Below, in pieces: positions 48,354 through 58,425 of a DNA stretch of 64,000 bases (the stretch's first letter is position 1; every line of letters begins with the position of its first letter). The DNA comes from Linum tenue (taxonomy: Eukaryota > Streptophyta > Magnoliopsida > Malpighiales > Linaceae). The notes under the pieces are model-generated. The model was given only the letters and a program-made list of their open reading frames with translations. It was not told where the DNA came from and did no database searches. The stretch spans positions 17,630,150 through 17,694,149 of the forward strand of contig CAMGYJ010000004.1 in assembly GCA_946122785.1 (NCBI GenBank). Reading direction: 5' to 3'. The translations under genes and the position numbers were made by a program.

Positions 48354-51175
48354 GTCCCTCCCTCTTGAAAAGGATTTGACCTCAAATCCGAATTGTCCTC
48401 CAAATATGGTGCAAGGTCAGAAACGTTGAAGGTTGCACTTATCCCATACTCTCCTGGCAAATCGATTTTGTAGGCATTGCTTCCAACCTTCGAAATAACT
48501 TGGAAGGGACCTTCACTTCGAGGTAACAGCTTGGATCTCCTATGATGAGGAAACCTTTCCTTGCTCATGTGCACCCACACCCAATCTCCAACTTCAAATG
48601 ATCGAGGCTTCCTATTGCGATTGACGTTCTTCATGATTTGCTCCGTCCTCCTCTCGATGTTCAATCTTGCCTTCTCGTGGAGATTTTTCACAAATTCAGC
48701 CTTCTTTGCTCCATCCATGTTAACTTGTTCCTTCAATGGCAGAGGTGTCAAATCCAATGGTGTAAGTGGATTGAACCCATACACGAGCTCGAAAGGCGAA
48801 TGCTTTGTGGTTGAATGCACAGCTCGATTGTAGGCAAACTCGACATGTGGTAGACAATCTTCCCAAGTTCTGATGTTGCTCTTGATCACAGCTCGTAGCA
48901 TTTGGGATAGAGTACGATTGACCACTTCAGTTTGTCCATCCGTTTGAGGATGACAAGTTGTTGAAAACAGAAGCTTTGTGCCGAGTTTACTCCACAATGT
49001 CTTCCAGAAGTAGCTTAGAAACTTTGCATCTCGATCAGACACAATGGTACGTGGCATTCCATGCAACCTCACGATCTCCTTGAAGAACAAATCAGCCACG
49101 TTGTTTGCATCATCCGTCTTATGGCATGGAATGAAATGTGCCATCTTCGAGAAACGATCCACCATGACGAAAATTGAATCCCTGCCTCTCCTTGTCCTCG
49201 GCAATCCTAGCACAAAATCCATTGAAATGTCGACCCATGGTGCATAAGGAATAGGTAGTGGCGTGTACAACCCAGATGGTTGCATCTTCGATTTAGCATG
49301 TTGGCACTCAACACATCGTGCGCATAAGTTCTCCACGTCTCCTTTCATGTGAGGCCAATAGAAGTGCTCTTGTAAACAGCTTAGTGTTTTGGCTACACCA
49401 AAGTGAGCCATCAATCCTCCTCCATGAGCTTCCCTTAACAATAGCTGTCGAAGTGATGTCCTAGGTATGCATAATTGATTACCACGAAAGAGATACCCAT
49501 CACTTCGGTAGAACTTTCCTTCTCCATGCTTCTCACAAGCCTTGTAAATCTCTCCAAAGTCGAAATCCCCTTCATAAGCAGCCTTGATTTGCTCGAATCC
49601 AAGGTACTTAGCATCCATAGTAGTGATCAACGTGTACCTCCTCGACAATGCATCAGCAACCACGTTTTCCTTGCCTTGTTTGTACTTGATCACATAGGGA
49701 AACGACTCAATAAACTCCACCCAACGAGCATGCCTCTTGTTTAACTTGTGTTGGGCCTTCAAGTACTTGAGAGACTCGTGGTCAGTATGGATCACGAACT
49801 CTTTGGGCCATAGATAATGCTGCCATGTCTCTAGGGCTCGAACCAATGCATAGAGCTCCTTATCGTAGGTAGGATAGTTAAGCGTAGCTCCACTCAATTT
49901 CTCGCTAAAGTAAGCAATGGGCTTCTTCTCTTGCATCAATACAGCCCCAATTCCCAATCCAGATGCGTCACACTCCACTTCAAAAGTCTTGTTGAAATCG
50001 GGTAGCATTAAAACAGGAGCATGAGTGAGCTTGTACTTGAGTTGCTCGAATGCCTTCCCTTGATCCTCACCCCAATGAAACGTCACATTCTTCTTGATAA
50101 TTGAAGTCAATGGGGCGGCAATAGTGCTGAAATTTGGGACGAATCGTCGATAAAATCCAGCCAGCCCATGAAAACTCCTCACTTCATTCACGTTGGTAGG
50201 GGTTGGCCATGCTTGAATTGCTTTCACCTTCTCTTCATCAACCTCGACACCATTCGCACTTACTACGAATCCCAGAAATACCACATTCGAAGTACAGAAC
50301 GTGCACTTCTTAAGATTGGCATAGAGCTTTTCCTTCCTCAAAGTCTTCAACACTTCTCGCAAATGATCAAGATGCTCCTCCATACTCTTTGAATAGATCA
50401 GAATATCATCGAAGTAGACGACCACGAACTTCCCAATAAAAGCTCTCAACACATGATTCATCAACCTCATGAACGTACTTGGAGCATTTGTAAGACCGAA
50501 AGGCATCACCATCCACTCGTATAATCCATGCTTTGTCTTGAACGCTGTCTTCCATTCATCTCCTTCTTTCATTCGAATCTGGTGGTAGCCGGACCTCAAA
50601 TCAATCTTTGAAAATAAGCTCGATCCATGTAGTTCATCGAGCATGTCATCCAATCGTGGTATGGGATGACGATACTTGATAGTAATTTGGTTGACTGCTC
50701 GACAATCAACACACATCCTCCATGTCTGATCTTTCTTTGGCACAAGAATGACTGGAACCGCACAAGGACTCATACTCTCTCGAACATGTCCTTTCTCCAT
50801 AAGCGCTTCAATTTGCCTTTGTAATTCCTTCGTTTCCTCTGGGTTCGTTCTATAGGCTGCCTTGTTTGGAATAGTAGCCCCAGGAACAAAGTCGATTTGA
50901 TGTTCAATCCCTCGAATTGGAGGTAAACCCTTGGGAGCTTCTTCGGGAAAGACATCTTCAAATTCCTCTATTACCACTCGTGCCCTAGGTGGTATATCTT
51001 GAACAAGCTCTTGATTCAGTAGGGCTTCCTTGTAGATGATCATGATCATGGAGTCACCATGATTTATAGCTTGCTTCACGTCTCCACTTCGTGCTATCAT
51101 CATTGACTTGCAATCTTCTCCTCCTTGCTTCTGTTCCACGACAATAGCTTCTTTCTCCCGGTTTCTTTGGAGTTG
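48077..51175 (-). CDS. RT-RNase H-integrase polyprotein (Ty3/gypsy pol), in frame with gag-protease across a UGA
   Basis: Uninterrupted frame of about 1032 codons. Counted from 51139, the RT core is about residues 120-300, with [50 protein letters not shown] and catalytic YFDD at 242-245. RNase H follows ([18 protein letters not shown]). Integrase has the zinc-binding H..H..C..C segment ([14 protein letters not shown]..., [11 protein letters not shown]), the DDE core ([19 protein letters not shown]) and a GPF motif ([11 protein letters not shown]). The tail [19 protein letters not shown] lies inside the 3' LTR and the stop is at 48077-48079. No ATG lies near the start of the frame: the codon at 51139 is GTG. 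So pol expression needs readthrough of the UGA at 51176-51178. Confidence 0.93.
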   Translation of the reverse strand, partial: QLQRNREKEAIVVEQKQGGEDCKSMMIARSGDVKQAINHGDSMIMIIYKEALLNQELVQDIPPRARVVIEEFEDVFPEEAPKGLPPIRGIEHQIDFVPGATIPNKAAYRTNPEETKELQRQIEALMEKGHVRESMSPCAVPVILVPKKDQTWRMCVDCRAVNQITIKYRHPIPRLDDMLDELHGSSLFSKIDLRSGYHQIRMKEGDEWKTAFKTKHGLYEWMVMPFGLTNAPSTFMRLMNHVLRAFIGKFVVVYFDDILIYSKSMEEHLDHLREVLKTLRKEKLYANLKKCTFCTSNVVFLGFVVSANGVEVDEEKVKAIQAWPTPTNVNEVRSFHGLAGFYRRFVPNFSTIAAPLTSIIKKNVTFHWGEDQGKAFEQLKYKLTHAPVLMLPDFNKTFEVECDASGLGIGAVLMQEKKPIAYFSEKLSGATLNYPTYDKELYALVRALETWQHYLWPKEFVIHTDHESLKYLKAQHKLNKRHARWVEFIESFPYVIKYKQGKENVVADALSRRYTLITTMDAKYLGFEQIKAAYEGDFDFGEIYKACEKHGEGKFYRSDGYLFRGNQLCIPRTSLRQLLLREAHGGGLMAHFGVAKTLSCLQEHFYWPHMKGDVENLCARCVECQHAKSKMQPSGLYTPLPIPYAPWVDISMDFVLGLPRTRRGRDSIFVMVDRFSKMAHFIPCHKTDDANNVADLFFKEIVRLHGMPRTIVSDRDAKFLSYFWKTLWSKLGTKLLFSTTCHPQTDGQTEVVNRTLSQMLRAVIKSNIRTWEDCLPHVEFAYNRAVHSTTKHSPFELVYGFNPLTPLDLTPLPLKEQVNMDGAKKAEFVKNLHEKARLNIERRTEQIMKNVNRNRKPRSFEVGDWVWVHMSKERFPHHRRSKLLPRSEGPFQVISKVGSNAYKIDLPGEYGISATFNVSDLAPYLEDNSDLRSNPFQEGGTDEVIKIKSISSQEGPITRLQAKRLREEFAAYLDRHFAQMDVDHHHGKTITLLQLVGQHEGRMGLEGEEDSAKEEEGSLKCEKDQGGNTREG
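48354..48367 (-). promoter_or_regulatory. Polypurine tract of the young Ty3/gypsy element
   Basis: On the minus strand AAGAGGGAGGGAC directly precedes the 3' LTR. Confidence 0.75.
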
Positions 51176-52834
51176 TCATTGATCCTCATATACTTCCTTG
51201 GGAGTCAAGGGCTTTAACACGATTTTCTTTCCATTATGTAACACTTGATACTTGTTGGAGACTCCATCATGTTGCGCGCTTCTATCGAACTGCCATGGCC
51301 TTCCAAGTAGGACGTGTGTAGCTTGCATAGGTACTACGTCGCACAGAACTTCGTCCTTATATCCTCCAATGGCAAATTTAAGAAGAGTTTGCCTTGCCAC
51401 TTTAATTGAACCATCCTCGTTGAGCCATTGAAGCTTGTAGGGTTTGGGATGCTTGATTGTGCTCAATCCCAGTTTGCTAACCGCTATGGTACTAATAGCG
51501 TTAGTGCAACTTCCGCCATCAACCACCACGGCGAGCAGCTTCCCATCCACTACACATCTCGTGTGAAACAGGTTCTCCCTTTGCTCGAGGTCTTCTTTGG
51601 GTTGCACGCTTAGCATTATTCTCGTGACAAGCAAACTTCCAGGAGGGGGCTCCATTTCTATTGATTCGTCAACTTCAGATTCTGATGGCTCCCTCGCGTG
51701 CTCCTCTTCTTCGGAATCCGAGACATATTCTCCATTCTCTAGTAGGACTAGAGCTCTTCGATTAGGGCATTGGTTGGCCATATGCCCTCTTCCATGACAT
51801 TTGAAGCATTGAATGCCTCCACTAGAGCCTGTGGGCTTGTCTCTTGGTGCTTCAACCTTGGCTGCCTGTGTTGATGCTTCTAGCTTCGTTATGGCTGGCC
51901 TAGGGTTTGAAGTTGAAGGCGTTCCTGGCCTTGGTGCTGCTTGTGGTGGCGTGAATCTCCTCCCAACGTTACTACGTTGTTGTTTCTCCACTTTGGCTGC
52001 TATTGCAACCAAATCGTATAGATCCGCATAGGGGTGAAGTTCCACCACATTTCTAATTTCTCGATTAAGCCCATATAAGAATCGTGCAATGGTAGCATCG
52101 CGATCTTCCTCCAAATCTGCTCGAATCATTAGCATCTCCATCTCGCGGTAATAATCCTCTACACTCTTGGTACCTTGGCGCAGAAGTTGTAGGGCTTGAT
52201 GCATCTCTCTACGATGAGAACTAGGCACAAATCGATCCCGCATTACAGTTCTCATCTCTGCCCATGTCTCAATAGGTGGCTGCCTATTCTTCCTCCTCCT
52301 CATGCTTACTTGATCCCACCACACAATGGCATAATCCGTAAACTCGAGTGCGGCCACTTGTACTTTCTTCCTCTCAGAATAGTTGTTATAATCGAAGATC
52401 AATTCCATCTTTCGTTCCCAATCTAGGTAAGCCTCGGGATTAGTAGAACCTCTGAACGATGGTATGTTGACCTTAATATTCCTCAAATCATCATCTTCAT
52501 CTCGAGGGTAACCCTCGTCATCCTCATATTCGACCTCTCCATCACGAGGCTGGCCTCGTCTTGCATGTAGTCCACCCATTGGCCGATGTCGCCTAGCATG
52601 TTCGAACACGGGTCGTTGTACCACCCTTCTCTCTCCATGATCTTCTTCTTCCCTCCTAGCCCTTTCAGCAGCAACATTAGGGTTAGGGTTTGGTGGTGCT
52701 TGCATCCGTGTTTCCCAAGCTTCCATTCTTGCATTTTGAGCTTGTAGCGCCGCTTGAATCTCCCTCTGGCTGGTGGTATGTGCTTGAAGTAACGCTTGGA
52801 TTTGATCAATCAATGCCTTGATCTCGTCTCCCAT
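51176..52834 (-). CDS. Gag-protease polyprotein of the young Ty3/gypsy element (552 aa)
   Basis: The ATG at 52834 gives MGDEIKALIDQIQALLQAHT, a coiled-coil start. The frame is open upstream into the LTR but this is the first plausible methionine in the leader. It is followed by an acidic/basic linker and the retrotransposon gag capsid domain (AYLDWERKMELIFDY, VWWDQVSMRRR, RREMHQALQLLRQGTKSVEDYYREM, about 200-350). A CCHC zinc knuckle, CFKCHGRGHMANQC, binds RNA. A retropepsin-like domain follows with VVDGGSCTNAIS in place of the usual DSGAT, so the catalytic DGGS is a variant, and then HVLLGRPWQFDR. It stops at UGA (51178-51176) in the context CAA-UGA-CAA-CUC, and the same frame continues as RT. 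Confidence 0.93.
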   Translation of the reverse strand: MGDEIKALIDQIQALLQAHTTSQREIQAALQAQNARMEAWETRMQAPPNPNPNVAAERARREEEDHGERRVVQRPVFEHARRHRPMGGLHARRGQPRDGEVEYEDDEGYPRDEDDDLRNIKVNIPSFRGSTNPEAYLDWERKMELIFDYNNYSERKKVQVAALEFTDYAIVWWDQVSMRRRKNRQPPIETWAEMRTVMRDRFVPSSHRREMHQALQLLRQGTKSVEDYYREMEMLMIRADLEEDRDATIARFLYGLNREIRNVVELHPYADLYDLVAIAAKVEKQQRSNVGRRFTPPQAAPRPGTPSTSNPRPAITKLEASTQAAKVEAPRDKPTGSSGGIQCFKCHGRGHMANQCPNRRALVLLENGEYVSDSEEEEHAREPSESEVDESIEMEPPPGSLLVTRIMLSVQPKEDLEQRENLFHTRCVVDGKLLAVVVDGGSCTNAISTIAVSKLGLSTIKHPKPYKLQWLNEDGSIKVARQTLLKFAIGGYKDEVLCDVVPMQATHVLLGRPWQFDRSAQHDGVSNKYQVLHNGKKIVLKPLTPKEVYEDQ

Positions 52835-52973
52835 ATTTGCGGCACTAATTACTCCTTCAAGATAGCTCGCAAGAACCTTCAAGAACGTAAAGACTCCTCC
52901 AAGATCCTTTACGATGACGTCAAAATCTTCAAGAACACGACAAGATTGCCAAAGAACCTTCTTCTCCGCTGCG

Positions 52974-53022
52974 TAAAAAGTAGGAAAGCTGTGACCAAAG
53001 TACGCAGCTTTCCTACTTTTTA
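52974..53022. promoter_or_regulatory. 18-bp perfect inverted repeat across the 5' LTR/internal junction
   Basis: TAAAAAGTAGGAAAGCTG (52974-52991) and its exact complement CAGCTTTCCTACTTTTTA (53005-53022) are separated by 13 bases. The LTR edge is at 52990, so one arm lies almost wholly in the internal leader, where the primer binding site should be, and the other lies in U5. A second, shorter pairing is possible between GCTGCGTA (52968-52975) and TACGCAGC (53001-53008). No TGG-starting tRNA complement is seen at the junction. Confidence 0.8.
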
Positions 53023-53767
53023 TGGGTTTTCGAAGCTTTTCTCCAACGAACAAGAACTCGAACAAAAGATAATGATGGAACACGATCAAACAGATTCCAA
53101 CTCGTGTGAAAGGCCAATTGGTATATGAAACCAATCAAACAATCACCCACTCGTGAATAAGGCCAATCGCTATTGGGTAGAAGCTCGCCACAACTAGACG
53201 CGTTCTCTAGTTGATAAGAGACACGTGAAACTCCTGGAGCTCTCTCAACAGAAGCCTGCACAAAGAACTAGTTCGTATGAACTTGTAACTTGAAAGTTGA
53301 TTGATAATTGAATGAGTTACAATGAGGAACTCAGCCTCTTATTTATAGACTAGCTAACACAAATCCAAAGCTTAAAATGAAAAACAAATCCTACAAGTAA
53401 AAGGAAAAACACAATCCTTAAAAGACAAGTAAAAGGAAAACACAATCCTTAAAAGACAAGTAAAAGACTTGGTCAACAACTCCCTAGGTTCTATCCTTCC
53501 CTTGTGTTCCCACCTTGATCCTTTTCACACTTGAGACTCCCCTCCTCTTCCTTAGCCGAATCCTCTTCTCCTTCCAAGCCCATTCTTCCTTCATGCTGGC
53601 CCACGAGTTGTAGCAATGTAATGGTCTTCCCATGATGATGATCCATGTCCATTTGAGCAAAGTGACGATCCAAATATGCAGCAAACTCCTCCCTTAACCT
53701 CTTTGCTTGTAGACGTGTAATTGGCCCCTCTTGTGACGAAATGGACTTGATTTTGATGACCTCATCA
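52990..53767 (-). repeat. 5' LTR of the young Ty3/gypsy element (778 bp)
   Basis: In minus-strand sense it runs TGATGAGGTCATC...CTTTGGTCACA. It contains a TATAAATA box (complement of 53339-53346), a likely promoter. The proximal 277 bp encode a second, non-functional copy of the pol C-terminus. Confidence 0.95.
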
Positions 53768-53771
53768 GTGA

Positions 53772-54750
53772 GTCCGTCCAAGCGCTGCGCGCCGAGTTCT
53801 CCGAGGTGCTGCAAGCGGTGCGTTTGTTGATGGAGCGCTTGAATCGGAAGGAGGGAAAGGAGCCATGGGCGATGGGGAGGACGGCGTCGGGGGCGACTCG
53901 TTCGCAACCCAGACGGCCGCCGCAAGTGTGGAGACGCCAGGGAAGCTGGCGGGAGAGACTAGCACCGCGGGGTCCAAGGATCGGGTGGAGGATCAGAAAG
54001 GCCGATCGGACAATCGGGGTGGGGGCAGCGGCGGCGGTGCGTTCCTCACTAAGCTGGTGCGGCTAGAATTTCCCAAGTTCGCAGGGAAAGATCCGGGCTC
54101 TTGGTTCCCCCCGGGTTGAGCAGTTCTTCGAGTATCATGAAGTGGCGGATGACCAGAGGGTCGCGGTTGTCACGTTTCATCTGGGAGGGGAAGCCAATCA
54201 ATGGTGGCAGTGGCTGAAACGAACCTACAAGGACGCTGGTGAGGTGATCACGTGGGAATTGTTCACCCAGGAGCTATGGGCTCGTTTTGGGCCGTCAGAG
54301 GGGGAAAGCTGTGATGAAGCTTTGTCTCCGATTCACCAGACTGGCTCTCTGCACGACTACCAGCGCGAATTTGAGAAGTTGGCCAATCGGTGCGTCGGAT
54401 GGACACAACAAGCACTCGTGGGCATGTACTTGGGAGGTTTGAAGCCGAAGATTGCGGATGAGATACGCATGTTTCGGCCGATAAAGCTGCGGGATGCGAT
54501 TGGGCTCGCGCGCATGAAGAATGATCAACTGCAGCGTCAAAAGCCAGCTGCCAGGGCGCCCACAGCAGCGCACCAGGGGTACGGTGGCGGGCCTCCACAA
54601 ACGCGCACTACGAGCTCGACACCAGGGGGTTGCTCGGGGATGACGCGTGGACCAGGACCGGGCAAGCGACTCACCTGGGAGGAGCATTAGCTCCGACGCG
54701 CGCAGGGGTTGTGCTTCAATTATGACGAACGTTTCACGATCGGTCACAAA
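53772..54750 (+). pseudogene. Gag of the Gag-only LTR element, interrupted
   Basis: The reading begins near the ATG at 47490 in the leader (MGGTAAERCSALEAAVEQL, then TAG), is split by the nested element, and resumes at 53772 with VQALRAEFSEVLQAVRLLMERLNR, a coiled coil. It continues through a Gly/Ser-rich linker and LVRLEFPKFAGKDPGSW, a frameshift at about 54105, and then the capsid domain FFEYHEVADDQRVAVVTFHLGGEANQWWQW...LHDYQREFEKLANR...LGGLKPKIADEIR. The C-terminal LCFNYDERFTIGHK (54709-54750) is a zinc knuckle that lost its second cysteine (CFNY for CFKC). No enzymatic domains follow. The polypurine tract comes 70 bp later. Confidence 0.82.
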
Positions 54751-54821
54751 TGAAGAACAACTAAGGTCATGTGCTTGTTCGAGGAGGAGAGTGATGATGG
54801 TCAACCTTGGGGACAAGGGTG

Positions 54822-54840
54822 AAATTCAAGGGGGATGGAA
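54822..54840 (+). promoter_or_regulatory. Polypurine tract of the Gag-only element
   Basis: AAATTCAAGGGGGATGGAA directly abuts the 3' LTR. Confidence 0.75.
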
Positions 54841-55148
54841 TGATGGGTACACGTCGGGGTAGGAGGGCCGATGCGGAGAGGTGGGATTTTGGGGTTGGGG
54901 CATTAGTGTTCGGTTAGTTGGGTCATTAGTAATTGTTAGTAATATTAGTAGTCCAGTTAGGAGGAGGTCTGGTAGGAGGCCGAGTCGGCCAAGGTAGGGT
55001 TAGTGTTTCGATTAGTAGTCTATATATTGTAAGTTCGACATTAGTCCGGGTTATCGAATAATAAAACTAAAGGTTTATCAACGCCCAAGTCGTTCTCCCG
55101 TTCGTGAGTTACAAGCAAACCCTTGAAACGTGGGTTACGTTTCCATCA
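54841..55148 (+). repeat. 3' LTR of the Gag-only element (308 bp)
   Basis: Same length and ends as the 5' LTR, with about 15 differences, mostly transitions. Confidence 0.92.
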
Positions 55149-55330
55149 AACTTCACCTCGTTGGGGAAGACAACAGCAGCAATGGAGTATTCTGAAATTA
55201 AAGCTGGAAAAGGCCTTTTCCAAAGTTTTTGTGTTCTGCCAAAGTGCATCGCGATGATTCCAAGTATCCTGGCTCGGCTGCTTCTCTTTAATGTATTTCC
55301 CGTTATGTAATGAGAAAAACATGACATCGA
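55149..55330 (+). pseudogene. Poly(A) polymerase last-exon and 3' UTR relic, right piece
   Basis: After the AACTT duplication the sequence reads CACCTCGTTGGGGAAGAC, then blocks shared with the last exon and 3' UTR of the intact gene (32248-32420): AGCAATGGAGTA, AAGGCCTTT, TGTTCTGCCAAAGTG, CCTGGCTCGGCTGC, GTAATGAGAAA.ACATGACATCG. Both the coding end (FTSLGK) and the 3' UTR are therefore duplicated, so the copy came from genomic DNA or an mRNA 3' end of a paralogue. The rest of that gene is not in the window. Confidence 0.8.
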
Positions 55331-55725
55331 TGGGACCATTATAATTGCGATTTATGAATTGTTTAACACTAAACTTGGTCCTGTAGGTTAGGTCATACAG
55401 TAGTTACAGAATGTATTCAGACTATTCTGTCAACTTTTGACTACTCTTTCTAGACAATCTTATCCAACCTCTAGATCAAACTTTTACATTGTAAGAGTGA
55501 CTAAATAGTGTTTCTCTTTGTCTAAAGGCTCTAATGATTAAAACTCTACTTCTAATCAGAAACTACAAAGAGATCTTTCATAAAACAGAATATATTACGT
55601 CAAATTTTCTTCAACCTCTCATACTTGGGAGTGCGTCAAGAATTAATAATACACCTAAATGTGAATTTACCATTCAACAATGTCTTCAAAATCTCTCTAG
55701 TCAAATACAGCTCTTCTACAGTTTT
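55331..55725. other. Spacer, nothing recognised
   Basis: AT-rich sequence following the poly(A) polymerase relic. Confidence 0.4.
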
Positions 55726-55727
55726 GG

Positions 55728-55882
55728 AGAATTTACTTTCGCCAAGATTAGTAAATCTCCCCAAGCATTTACTTTCGCCAAGATTAGTCAAGTTTGACTA
55801 TAGATCAAAAATTTGGAGAACTTGTCTCCCCAAGCATTTACTTTTGACCCATATCAGTCAAGTTTGACTAAAGATCAGAGTT
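55728..55882. repeat. Local tandem duplication
   Basis: ATTTACTTTCGCCAAGATTAGT occurs twice (about 55733 and 55769), and a longer unit TCCCCAAGCATTTACTTTYG...TCAGTCAAGTTTGACTA is repeated at about 55757-55802 and 55828-55873. Confidence 0.7.
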
Positions 55883-56099
55883 TGAAACGCTCTTCAGGGT
55901 TTCTTATGGCGATTATAGACTAATAGACAGAGTGCCTATCATATGTTAATTTGTCCAATTCATTGCTTTGGCTGTACTAAAATAAAAAGTCTAAAACCGA
56001 GTTCTGTGCTTGATGTGTCCTAATTTCTAAAGTTCACTAACCTTATCTGTTTCTTTCTAACTCTATTGTTCATATGTCTGTTAACCCAACAAGTGGGAA

Positions 56100-57400
56100 C
56101 GAGTAAAGATTCCGCAAGCAGAATTAGTTACCAGTGATGGAGAAAGTGATTGCTTCTTGCTGCTCCGTGGAACCCAACAGCTATAGCTTCCATCTTACAT
56201 AGCTCACGATTCCTCTTACCTTGTAATTTGAGTAGGCCATCAAAAAATCCTAAGTTGATAACCCCTCCATAAAGGTCCATGTTGCTCCATGTCACAGAAG
56301 AAGTCTAAATCTCCTTTTAACTCAAATCGCAGAAGTAGACACCTGAATGCTGCTTCAGGAAGAAGGCAATTTCCAGCATCTCTGGATGGAGTTGGACTAC
56401 ATCATCTAGGGGATCAAAATGCCCTTCACACTGTTTCTTCCAAGACTCAGGATCATCTTCCAGTCTCTAACCCGTTGAAGAATCGGGTGCAGGTTCAATA
56501 ATGCAGAGCACCTTGTGTGAGACTCAAATTCAATGATCTTGGAGAGATTGCAGAAGCATCCACACGAAAAGTGGGAGGAAAGGATTGAACGAAACTGTCA
56601 CAAGTTTACCCTGGCAAAATCCGGTTATGTAGTAGGCACAGGCACACCACCATCAAGAAGAAGAAGAGCTTCCTTATACCATTTTCCCAACTCCGAACAA
56701 AATACGTCTGCCATTATAGTCGTCGCTAGTGTATATATACTCATACATACATACATACATACATACATACCACCCGGAAACTGGTACTCAGAACAATGAA
56801 CATATAGTTGGCCATCTCCTAGCCCAAGATTACGAGACATGCGGAGTTGACAAACTAGTCTTGCTTGCAGTTAGCGAATTATACCCAATGGTCTTCTCAG
56901 AAGGGCAATCCGTGGCTTCGCAGTTACCCCTATCTGGATCCGGATACCCGCACAAGACCAAGTCCCGGTTGAAATACCAAATTGCGAGACGCCGTCACAA
57001 TTGGTTCTTCAACATGCACAGGGAGAGAGCTGATGAGCGGTTGCGGTGTCGTACTATGACAGAAACAGAGGTGGTGGTTCGATCATCTCCGAGTTTGGTG
57101 GTGGGATGAGGGTTCCCTTCTGAACGGATTCGTCGACGGTGATGGGAGGCGGGTTTGGGGCTGGGGCAACCGGACTCGAACCAGAAGTTCTACCAAGGGA
57201 CCGTCTTCGAGATTGGTAACGAGAGGATTTACTTCTAAACTGATTTGCCCACGTTTTCTTTGGGCGGGCGCGGGCGGGGATGGAGAAGGACTTCGCCTTT
57301 GATTCTGTGGCGGTAGGCGAACGACGGATGGAATGGAAGGAAGATGACATCGGATGCGATGGCAGACGGAAAACATGGGTTGGGCTCGGCCCAATCTGAA
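56100..57400 (-). other. Possible fragmented gene, unidentified
   Basis: Several stretches look more like protein-coding DNA than the AT-rich surroundings, but I could not assemble a gene. On the minus strand: about 57352-57054 reads MSSSFHSIRRSPTATESKAK...SRYQSRRRSLGRTSGSSPVAP...; about 56965-56830 reads DLVLCGYPDPDRGNCEATDCPSEKTIGYNSL; about 56500-56310 reads LEDDPESWKKQCEGHFDPLDDVVQLHPEMLEIAFFLK. On the plus strand a 70-codon frame starts at 56289. Frames and strands compete and stops interrupt. Treat as unresolved, perhaps a decayed gene. Confidence 0.25.
56740..56770. repeat. (CATA)n microsatellite
   Basis: About seven CATA units, preceded by TATATATACT. Confidence 0.95.
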
Positions 57401-57571
57401 TATGTCCTGCGTTGGGCCTTCTTTGACTTTGCACTATCCAGGATGAAGGTTTTGGAAATGGATTGGGTATTTTTGTTTCAATGCCCAACAAATAGATTAT
57501 CTAGATTAAATAACTTGTTTGATGTTAAAAATTATTCATGTTGGTTTAAATGGTTCAAATCTGATTCTTAA

Positions 57572-58197
57572 GCCTTTTCTTTAATAACCTTAGCAAATAA
57601 ATGCTACACATTAGATCAATTAAGATTTAAGAGAGAAGAAAGATGAAAAATCCTAAATGGCAAACCTGGTATTGCAAATTATCAATGAATTTAATCAATA
57701 TTAAAAATAATAAGTTAAACACTTAATAGCACAGTAGCACTCCACTTTTTCACTCTCTTTCAGAAATGCAAACAAAAATAAAATAATTAATAATGTCATA
57801 AATAATTACTTTCACAAACAATACTAGCGTTTCTTGTATGCTATTAATAATTAATTTTATAAACTTACTATTAATAATTCATTTTAAAAATTTACTATTA
57901 ATAATTTATTTCACCAAAAATAATAACAAAATTTTCTATCGTTAAAAAATTTTATATAACTTTTATATCATCAACAATTCATTTCACAACATTAAGGAAG
58001 AGATTGTATATTATTTATAAAGTATAAACTCTATAAATTAATATAGTCAAGACCGTGTAAATTATTAATTTATAGTAGTTATTCATTAATCAATAAATTA
58101 ATAATTATTAATTTAAAAAAGTTTTTCTTGTGATATACGTTCATCGTATCCAGGTGAAATGATGAATGTATCGCGACACAAACGTTATAAGAAATTT
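57572..58197. other. AT-rich spacer
   Basis: Very AT-rich with repeated TTAATAATT words (57780-58120). No gene. Confidence 0.5.
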
Positions 58198-58227
58198 TAG
58201 CTGATGTCATTGGGGGTTCAATTGGAG

Positions 58228-58425
58228 ATGAAGGAGATGGGCGATTCAACACCTTTTGAACTGGTCACGCGAAAGGAAGCACTTAAAGCCGCATCGACTC
58301 TTCAAAAATACCTGATGCAATTAGAAAAACAACATCGGAGACTTTGAATGAAATGAGAAAAGTTCAAGATGAACTTCTATTAGACTTGAACTTCAAAAAT
58401 AAACAAACAACTATATATTCATATT
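58228..58425 (+). pseudogene. C-terminal relic of a pogo/Tigger-like (CENP-B-like DDE) transposase
   Basis: Reads GDSTPFELVTRKEALKAAST then LQKYLMQLEK. After a one-base frameshift near 58330 it continues TTSETLNEMRKVQDELLLDL NFKNKQTTI. The order EAL-AA-TL-ffLmQfEk...e.L..mRkvrDel..dl.fkkkQttI is the usual C-terminal tail of plant pogo/Tigger-like transposases. No upstream catalytic domain remains. Confidence 0.5.

Larger units (their letters stand above)
47576..53767 (-). mobile_element. Young Ty3/gypsy retrotransposon (CRM-like), 6192 bp
   Basis: Two 778-bp LTRs (52990-53767 as 5' LTR, 47576-48353 as 3' LTR) differ by only about two bases by eye. The flanks share GTGA (47572-47575 and 53768-53771; AGTGA if the terminal base is shared). 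It lies antisense inside the gag leader of the Gag-only element. It encodes Gag, protease, RT, RNase H and integrase in one frame, with a single UGA between protease and RT. The RT/RNaseH/integrase sequence resembles the CRM (centromeric) chromovirus group from memory. No chromodomain is evident at the C-terminus, which runs into the 3' LTR. It may be recently active. Confidence 0.93.
47152..55148 (+). mobile_element. Gag-only LTR retrotransposon (TR-GAG-like) with nested element
   Basis: Identical-length 308-bp LTRs (47152-47459 and 54841-55148) start TGATGGGTACACG and end GTTTCCATCA. A perfect 5-bp duplication AACTT lies at 47147-47151 and 55149-55153. PBS and polypurine tract are present. 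After removing the nested 6.2-kb element (47576-53767) and its duplication, about 1.8 kb remains and encodes only Gag. Protease, RT, RNase H and integrase are absent, which matches the TR-GAG type of non-autonomous element. By eye the LTRs differ at about 15 of 308 positions, so this insertion is older than the nested one. Confidence 0.9.

Noticed and set aside
53491..53925. 144-codon minus-strand frame as a separate gene
   Set aside because: Its C-terminal part is the pol tail encoded in the 5' LTR copy, and its N-terminal part is antisense to the gag of the outer element.
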